DNA of 64,000 nucleotides from contig JAJEKV010000001.1 of assembly GCA_021234155.1 (NCBI GenBank), forward strand, positions 15,058,245 through 15,122,244, in the 5' to 3' direction. Shown piece after piece: positions 57,323 through 64,000 of the stretch (position 1 is its first letter; every line of letters begins with the position of its first letter). The DNA comes from Isoetes taiwanensis (Eukaryota > Streptophyta > Lycopodiopsida > Isoetales > Isoetaceae). Made by a program: the position numbers and the translations under genes. The notes beneath the pieces are model-generated. The model was not told the DNA's origin and searched no databases. It was given only the letters and a program-made list of their open reading frames with translations.

Positions 57323-58229
57323 TGATATGTTATGTCAAACATCGGTTTCTTCACCAGTTCATTTTTATTAAATATTATATTGTAAGTGATTAAAAATATT
57401 GTGAAAGATGTATTATAAGCGATCAAAACACTACGCAGTTGCTCAATGTGGACACTCGACACTTGAAATTAGAAGCACTCATTGTGTCTATTCAACGATT
57501 TAACTAAATACAAATTAACGCTCTCAACGATTTAGCTAAATAAAATTAACGTCCTCAGGAACCATGATATTAATCTCCTAATATCCTATGCATTAGTGCT
57601 TGCCTTGGTGAAATAGTTGCTATTTGCTATATGTATTTTGTTGGCATAAGAGGTGTCAATTGATAAGTTAAAACTAGCAATTATTGTTAGTGGCACAGTT
57701 GATTTAACAGTGCTTCTTGCTCAATATGCATGTTTCGTCTATGTATCAATTGGAGATCTTGATGCATTTTGTGCACTTTTGCATATCCAATTTCTTATTG
57801 CAGAGTTAATTAAGTCACAAGTAGCCCAATGGGACAACCAACTTAGTGCTCAATAAATTTTCTTGAAAGCAAAAAAAATGTCAAGCAAACCACACAAAGG
57901 TCATACCCCAACAAACGCACCACCAATAAATGAATACACCACAACTAGTAAGGACCACAACTCCTCCAAGCTTGTCTGCGGCACAAGAGAGATTAAGCTT
58001 GCAACAATCCGTTTTATGAAAAGATACAATCTCTCCATCTTCCTTACCTTTTCACATAATTTTAGAGCTGCTTCTAGGTCTGTTTTGGCATACTTACAAC
58101 TTTAACTTATTTCATTGTTTGCTAGGAATTTAAACGTTATAAGTTGAACTATAACATAAAACAAAGAATGAGAATGATTTTTTATCGTCCACTGAGGCCA
58201 ATCGGCCTATGGGACCCATAAGGAGCGCA

Positions 58230-58305
58230 GCAAACTTATTACTGTCCGGGTTAAAAAACCCCCGCCCCGAAGGGTTTTCGAGGGAAAACCCGTGGCAGTA
58301 ATAAG
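58230..58305 (-). other. LINE D 3' UTR stem-loop
   Basis: CTTATTACTG near 58232 pairs with CAGTAATAAG near 58305, enclosing GGGTTxxxAACCC and a CCCCGAAGGGG-like inner stem. LINE B has a comparable fold at about 21680-21735 (CTACTA...TAGTAG with CCGGG and CCC segments). Reverse transcriptases often recognise such 3' structures. Confidence 0.5.
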
Positions 58306-59282
58306 AATGTTGTCAAACTGTACAAGTATACATCAATGCTTATATACATGTCAAGTGTGTGCCCGAGGACATAGCTGATCTCGCATGTCCATAACCTCCT
58401 GAAGGTATGATCCTAATACCCGTACGGATGCTGTGCTCAATGTCACATGTAGCGGTTGGCCAAGCGACCAACTCGGCAGATAGCGTCCAATTTGATCATA
58501 TCTTTGGGCAACTTTGAAGGGTATGAGATTCATCCTCAATGACTCCCATTTGGCGGCATTGCCGAAGCCCATCTGGCGTGGCTCACCAATCCATCCGCCC
58601 GATCTCAATTCGAAGATGATGTGCCCCAATGCGAATGGAGGCAATGAGTGCGCCTTTTCATGGGCAAGTGGGTAGTGCCTTGGTAGCATTGCGGGCCCTC
58701 GTTCAATGTGGGATTTATGTGGCTATTTGGTAGTGTCTTTGTCTTGACATGTTCAAGGGCATTGGCATCCCAAAGCTTTGCGAGGAAGCAAGCGTCAAGA
58801 TATTGCCTCAAGCTATGGTGATCGCCTCTGTTTGCACATGTATGCACTGTGCTCCGCACATTCCATCTAGCCAACCATTGAGCTCTCTTTTCCCTCCAGC
58901 CGGGCCTTGAGAGGGCTGCGGCCCCATTGCCATGATATAAGCTAGTTTGGGAGGCGAGCATCGTCCATATTGACCACCTTCCGAAAATAGACAATGTGGC
59001 GATCAGGGGCCCTCACGAAGAGGCAAGAATCTGTCTCTCTGCGGTAGAATTTGATATGGGATGTGGACTTCACCCTAGTGCTTTCGTACTAAGAAGGCTT
59101 TTCGGACCTGCTCCAAGTCATTCCAAGTAGCAAGTGATACTCTTTGGGCCCCATACTTCCATCCCGTATAAAAGGACAGGGCTCTACTAAGACCTTGAGC
59201 AGTGTGTGGTGATGGGCCCAATCATACAACTCCGCTCTATGACTATTGTTTTGCATTGCATATAGTGCCTTCCGGTCTGCCG

Positions 59283-59726
59283 TCACTTTCGTGGCCGTAT
59301 GGATGTGTCCCGGTGCATAGTAGAAGGAAACTCCACTTCCAAATACTTGTATGTATATGCAACTTCCACATTCGGCCTTGGTGGCGAAGGAGGGGACCCT
59401 CGGTGACGTGAAGATGATATGAAAACCATCTTAGTCTTGGCCGGGTTGACACGCGATATCGGTCGCTTGGCGAGATCGTGTCCGGGGCATCGAGATGTCG
59501 TTGCATGTCTGGCTGGTGTGTAAGCTAGGAGGTCCACATCATCGGCATATATTAAGCGTCTCGATGATTTGATAGAGAAGGTGAGCTCCATCGCCCCATT
59601 ATCGGCAGCCCGACTCTCCAATTGATCAATGTAAAGCCCAAACAATGTTGGGGAGAGAGGGCATCCCCGGCGAACCCCGATACTACTATCAAATGGCTGG
59701 CTTGTCTGGCGCAACCGACCGAGCAT
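59283..59726 (-). CDS. LINE D: reverse transcriptase palm segment
   Basis: A 147-codon open segment containing GVRRGCPLSPTLFGLYIDQL and the catalytic box LIYADDVDLLAYT (YADD at 59549-59538). It is followed by RVNPAKTKMVFISSS and YTYKYLEVEFPSTM, the usual L1 order. Unlike copy B, the YADD box is normal. The upstream fingers part (60132-59764, RTAVGIYIVALWILAKAFDT) is in another frame. Confidence 0.8.
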   Translation of the reverse strand: MLGRLRQTSQPFDSSIGVRRGCPLSPTLFGLYIDQLESRAADNGAMELTFSIKSSRRLIYADDVDLLAYTPARHATTSRCPGHDLAKRPISRVNPAKTKMVFISSSRHRGSPPSPPRPNVEVAYTYKYLEVEFPSTMHRDTSIRPRK

Positions 59727-61274
59727 CTTTCATATAGCCCGCATTAATCGCATTACGCAAATCTCACAGGAACCCCGGTATTGCGGTCTTGCCCATAGTT
59801 TTTCGAGGCGCGGTGTCAAACGCCTTCGCCAAAATCCACAAAGCAACAATATAGATCCCGACGGCGGTTCTGTTGTCTTCAATCGAGTTATAACGTGAAG
59901 ATGTGGTCAATGGTTGGGTGCGGGGTCCGAATCCGCACGGGTGAGGGCACCTCTCCTGCCGCCCGCCCTTCGTCAAGCTGGCCGCCGAGAATCCCAAAAA
60001 GCGGTTTTGCAAACACCCGGCGACCATGATTGTTCGGTAATTGGTTGGGCAAGGTGGGTCATCGCCTTTATAGATGGGTGCGCTATTGGTCCCGCTGCGG
60101 CGGGAAGCCTTCTGTAATGCCTTGTTGAACAAAGGCGGTCAAGATCGGTATTATGGACGGCCCCGCCCACTTAAGCAATTGCCGCATACCATCCAAGTCC
60201 GGAGCTTTCCCATTGGCAAGATTTTGTAAAGCCTTGTTCCACGTCCGAATCTGTGATTTCCGACCGGGCCTTCTTGCAAGGGTAATGCCGCATGTGCACT
60301 CGAGGGTCGTATAGCTGTTGCAAGTATTGCCTCCACCGCCGGGAGTGATATTCCCCGTGGGTTTTCTTGTTTTCTAAGAACCCTTCGCCGGAAGGTCCCG
60401 GGGTGACGTTCCGAGGTAAAACATTTCCCTTTGATCTTGCCGCAATGTGCGACTTTCTTAGCTTTAAGGAAGATCGCGATCGTTGTCGACCGCATGTGGG
60501 CGTAAAAAGGGGTCTGTGACTTGGCGGACCAGCATTTGTGTTCCTTGCACTCGCATCAAACCATTGATTACGATGGGAAGGTTGTCTTCACGAGGAGTGT
60601 CGTGTCGCGGCGGCTTATCCCAAAGCATCTCTCGCCAGATCCTAAGCACATCGGTCGGCCGGCCCGGTGCATTTGCTCTAGTGTAGGATATTGCAAAATT
60701 TACGCCAGGTCATCTATAAGCATCTAGGCATAAGCCCCCCGCATGTTCATAATCCGGTCGCGGTGAGGCATGTGAGCGGTTGTTGTTGCGGGGTTTGCAC
60801 AACCTGCCAAGCCAACTTCAAGTAAAGTGGTGAGTGGTCTGAGTCGATCTCTTCATCCCTATTAGTTGTTCCCACCTGAAAGTGCTTGATGACATGCATA
60901 TCCTGCTCAGGCACCAACACATAGTCCACCACACTAGATCCGCCCCCCTGGTTTTCCTGCCTACAAGTGCTCTTGCGGGTGGAAGGCCACTGTGCCAGTC
61001 CATTGCAGATTACCAGGTCAAAGATACTACAGAGCAAAAGCAAATGTCGACCATAGCACATAGATAATTCTTACAGTACATGCATGTATTAACATTGGAT
61101 ATTTTACAAATTCATATTGATGGCATATTTCTCTAAGACCATAACAATTCTAACAAAGTATATTGACAAAGATCCTCCATTTATTTAGCATCCCTATATA
61201 GATCGAATGCAATTGCAATTCCTAATTCCTAGTTTTAGAAAAAAGTAGAGTTCCATCCCTAAACTTGTCTAAAA

Positions 61275-61360
61275 AAAATATATAGCATATAATAACAGGG
61301 GGTTAGTTTAATATTTTTATACGTTTTTTCACATGGTTTTCCTATGATTTCGTTGCTGTA
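61275..61360 (+). repeat. Dispersed repeat shared with 15455-15545
   Basis: Reads ATATATAGCATATAATAACA then GGGGGTTAG, TTTTTATACG and CATGGTTTTCCTATGATTTC. Same block order as at 15455. Confidence 0.5.
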
Positions 61361-62214
61361 TTTCTGGAGTGAACTTATTCTGAGAAATGGATTTTGAATC
61401 AAAATCCAATCCTGTGGTTGTGGTTTCTCAAAAATTTGGATAGTTGTTGCAATTATAGTTTTGGAAAATGTGGTCGTGGCCTCTGCTATTGAACCTTAAA
61501 ACAAAAAATTACTTGACCATGTCTCCTACAACCATGGTTGGCAGATCACGCATTAGCCCCAAATCCCTAATGCGAGATCCGTGATTAAAAAAAAATAACG
61601 AGAAATAACGGTTATTAGTTTTGTCAGAAAATTACAGTGCTAAAAAATCGTCCAAAAATTTTACAAAAAGTTCCGACTAGGAGGAGCTCCATTTTCGCGA
61701 TTGGAGCCGCTGCTCGTCCGCTGCTGTGCCATTCGATCAGGTAACCTCTCTTTCCTTCCTCTTTTTCTTGGGTATAGATTCCTCTGGTCCATCCACCATC
61801 ATGAGGCATTCGGATCTTCTCCACCAACCCCACCACTGTTTCCAGCGCAAACCCAGGTTTACAAATCTTGCATGACGATGATTCTTATCCATCTTCCTCA
61901 TATTACTCAGTCTGCCAGTTCTCAGACTCTGGATTGAGCCTGCCCATATAAGCTTTTGGAGGTTGAGTTGCAAATTGACAAACAAGATCATCCTTCATGT
62001 TGCCCGATATGGCTGAGCCTGTGACAGGGTCTGACATGCTCATTGCAAGAACTCGCAGAAGATTTGGTTCTGGATCAAAAGCTTGAATGAACTAGAAAAG
62101 AAACAAAAAGAGCAGAATGGACTGAAAAAAATAAATAAGAGGAGGAGAAGGAGCTCATGATAGAACATGGCAAGTATAGATGAAATGGGTATGTGTTCCA
62201 AACTTCTTGTTATG

Positions 62215-62262
62215 TAGAATGGCATGGGGGCAGCAAGAATGGCTGACCCCATGCCATTTCTA
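62215..62262. other. Imperfect inverted repeat (hairpin)
   Basis: TAGAATGGCATGGGGGCAGC pairs with GCTGACCCCATGCCATTTCT across a short loop. A second, wider inverted pair (CGTCAAGGTAAG at 62268 and CTTACCTTGACG at 62362) surrounds the downstream segment. It could be a MITE remnant or a small-RNA precursor. Confidence 0.5.
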
Positions 62263-62439
62263 CTACGTCAAGGTAAGGCAACCGGATTCTACAGGTTTTG
62301 GAGGGGTGATTTGTCATTCTTGACAAGAATGGTTCAAGAAGATGCAGGAATGGTGACCCACTTACCTTGACGTTAATTATTTCTTTTGTTAGTTTGTTTG
62401 AAGCTTGATTCTGTATCCTTTTCAGCTTCTTCCACATCC

Positions 62440-64000
62440 GCGCATCAATATAGACTAATTTGAAATGAATTTGTTTACTATTTTTGTATGCAGAAGAGGG
62501 ATCTTGAAATTTTTTTTTCCCGCTGCAACTTCTTCTACATCCTTGCCGATACAGATTTTCATGTTGACTGTAGTAGCTTGCATTCTTTGAGCAAAAATGC
62601 TAAAGGTACATTTGTATACTGCATATACATTATTGGATAATTTATGGAATCCATTATTTGTTTGAAGGTGAATCATGGAGGATAGGATTACATATTGTGG
62701 TTAAGAATGTGGGGATTTTCGTATAGAAGAAGTGGATAAAGGGAAATCGAGGGATCACAATTTGTAATCTCTAGGGTTTGTTTACAGGTTGGAAGGATTT
62801 AGATATGGGAAATTAGAATGATGGTTTCATAACATTTGAAATAGTCTGAATGGTAATGAAGAGCTTTGCTATCTCGATTTTTGTGGTGTTAAGATGGACG
62901 CTACAATAGTATTTTTGTTTTTTGGATTGTTTAAATCAACAAGTTTTATTTTAAGGTAGCAACAATAAGAATGGAATAGTATCATAGGTAACTACTTTAA
63001 ACTTATGACAGTTTGATGAAGTAAGAAGACATTGATATGCGAGACATGTCCATTAGATAGCTTAGATGTAACAAGAGTAAGAATGGAAGCATATCATGCA
63101 TCCACATTCAAAGTAGTTTATAATGAATAGAATGGGTGAAGCTACTATTGTCATGTTTGTGCTCAGAAGCAAGTAGTGTAACTCATCAATACTTAAATTT
63201 TTTACTGCTTGATGGAGTAAGAAAACGTTGATTTGCATTACATCACTTAGGTGTAGCTTTGTTGCGAGTTGAAGGTTGCAGTAAGGCAGGCTTGGGGAAT
63301 GGGTTGGCTTGGTTGCAAGAGTTGGTAGAGGAAGGGAAATTATTATTAGATGAGGGAAAAGCAATAATACTACATTTTGGTCTTCTACATTCTTTATTTA
63401 TTGCAAATTAGAAGATTTTGGATATGGGAAAGAGATTTTCATTAGCGTCTATTTGGATAGAAGGAAGAAGAGTGTGTTTTGTCTGCAAGTGTTTGTAAGA
63501 CATTAAACTTTAAGTTGTTTGTCCGATACCTTGGGCTAAGTCGAGGTAAGGTTAAGTACATGAGGTTATAAAAGGAGATTTTATGCAATGTAGATAAGCT
63601 AGGCTATTGTGTTCATTTTAATGGCAATGCCTTTGCCATATTAAGTTTGTGAACCTCATGTACATACACTCTGCGAGTATAAATTATATGTTCTATATTA
63701 ATGTGCTTTCATTCTTTGTCCTTTGCAAGACTTAGGGTATTTACATCTTTACAACTTGCCCTGAATTTGTGGATATGTCCTTGGTATTTGCACCTCAAGT
63801 AATTACCTTGAACTATTTACCCTAAGCGTAGACTAGGATTAATTAGAACCTACTTAAAGAACATTCTTGCCAGGGCGTAAGTGGATCCTAATGCAATTGC
63901 ACTAGAAGGCATTAACAACAATACTTTGGATATTGTTGAAGCACTGGGATCAAAAGCAATTTAAAGCAGTATATGTTCAATTACTGCCATCAACTAAAGC
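62440..64000. other. Non-coding stretch to the window end
   Basis: AT-rich DNA without convincing coding sequence, splice-defined exons or repeats. Only short ORFs are present, none with recognisable motifs. Confidence 0.5.

Larger units (their letters stand above)
58178..61065 (-). mobile_element. L1-like LINE copy D, 5' truncated
   Basis: On the minus strand, the endonuclease end (about 61060-60750, with VDYVLVPEQDMHVIKHFQV and EIDSDHSPLYLKL) is followed by linker, reverse transcriptase (60132-59283), C-terminal region (58994-58351) and 3' UTR. The 3' border matches the LINE B 3' end pattern (TATCGTCCACTGAGGCCAAT and GGCCTATGGGACC). A TTCC tail is absent, and an A/T-rich stretch with ATTCTCATTCT follows. 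Family membership is related to but diverged from A-C. Confidence 0.8.

Noticed and set aside
1..64000. tRNA, rRNA or organellar inserts
   Set aside because: No cloverleaf with conserved tRNA boxes and no rRNA or plastid gene sequence was recognised on reading; a covariance-model scan was not possible.

Overview
This window is nuclear DNA of a land plant, most likely a seed-free vascular plant such as a fern or lycophyte. The reasons are spliceosomal introns with GT-AG borders, remnants of PLS-type pentatricopeptide repeat (PPR) genes, plant-type Helitron ends, L1-like LINEs and two intact plant housekeeping-type genes in AT-rich surroundings. The species cannot be fixed from the sequence alone. 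Most of the window is transposable elements inserted into one another.

Layout. 1-4154 and 7723-12132 are two direct copies of a minus-strand Helitron-like element carrying a captured PPR gene. Between them (4155-7722) lie short hairpin-bounded repeats and a coiled-coil ORF. 12133-18400 is mostly non-coding, with ORF remnants, tandem repeats and a foldback element (16491-16994). 18414-20918 is a TTAA-flanked piggyBac-like non-autonomous element containing a LINE fragment. From about 18.5 to 41.6 kb a 6.75 kb unit (LINE part plus 2.1 kb spacer) is tandemly duplicated. The last LINE copy (28310-41567) is full length but split by an 8.3 kb DNA transposon (31439-39717).

That transposon is the main discovery. 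It has terminal inverted repeats and two divergent intron-containing genes: a DUF7869-like (RNase H-like, probable transposase) gene on the minus strand, and on the plus strand a gene joining a ParB-like domain to a bacterial-type N4C/N6A DNA methyltransferase. Its introns and the region between the genes hold about 18 copies of a palindrome with core GTATTCCGGAATAC. I infer a self-modifying or self-marking transposon.

Right part. A SEC14/CRAL-TRIO-like gene (44294-45978, 3 exons) and a 73-residue membrane protein gene (46805-47242, minus, 3 exons) look intact. 48604-50250 (minus) encodes an HUH-endonuclease, Rep-like protein, possibly a Replitron-type element. 51.2-52.65 kb holds an unknown exon and a three-exon TauE/SafE remnant. 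53.5-54.85 kb is a non-autonomous LINE-like element. 56.06 kb is a Helitron 3' end, 56.2-57.3 kb a decayed PPR repeat pair, and 58.18-61.06 kb another LINE with a YADD reverse transcriptase.

A caution applies throughout. Where two copies can be aligned, nearly all differences fall on CAG/CTG sites, which become CG-containing strings in one copy. These changes break reading frames in transposons but not in the two housekeeping-type genes. The likeliest cause is long-read basecalling errors at CHG-methylated sites, so many apparent pseudogenes here may be intact in the real genome.
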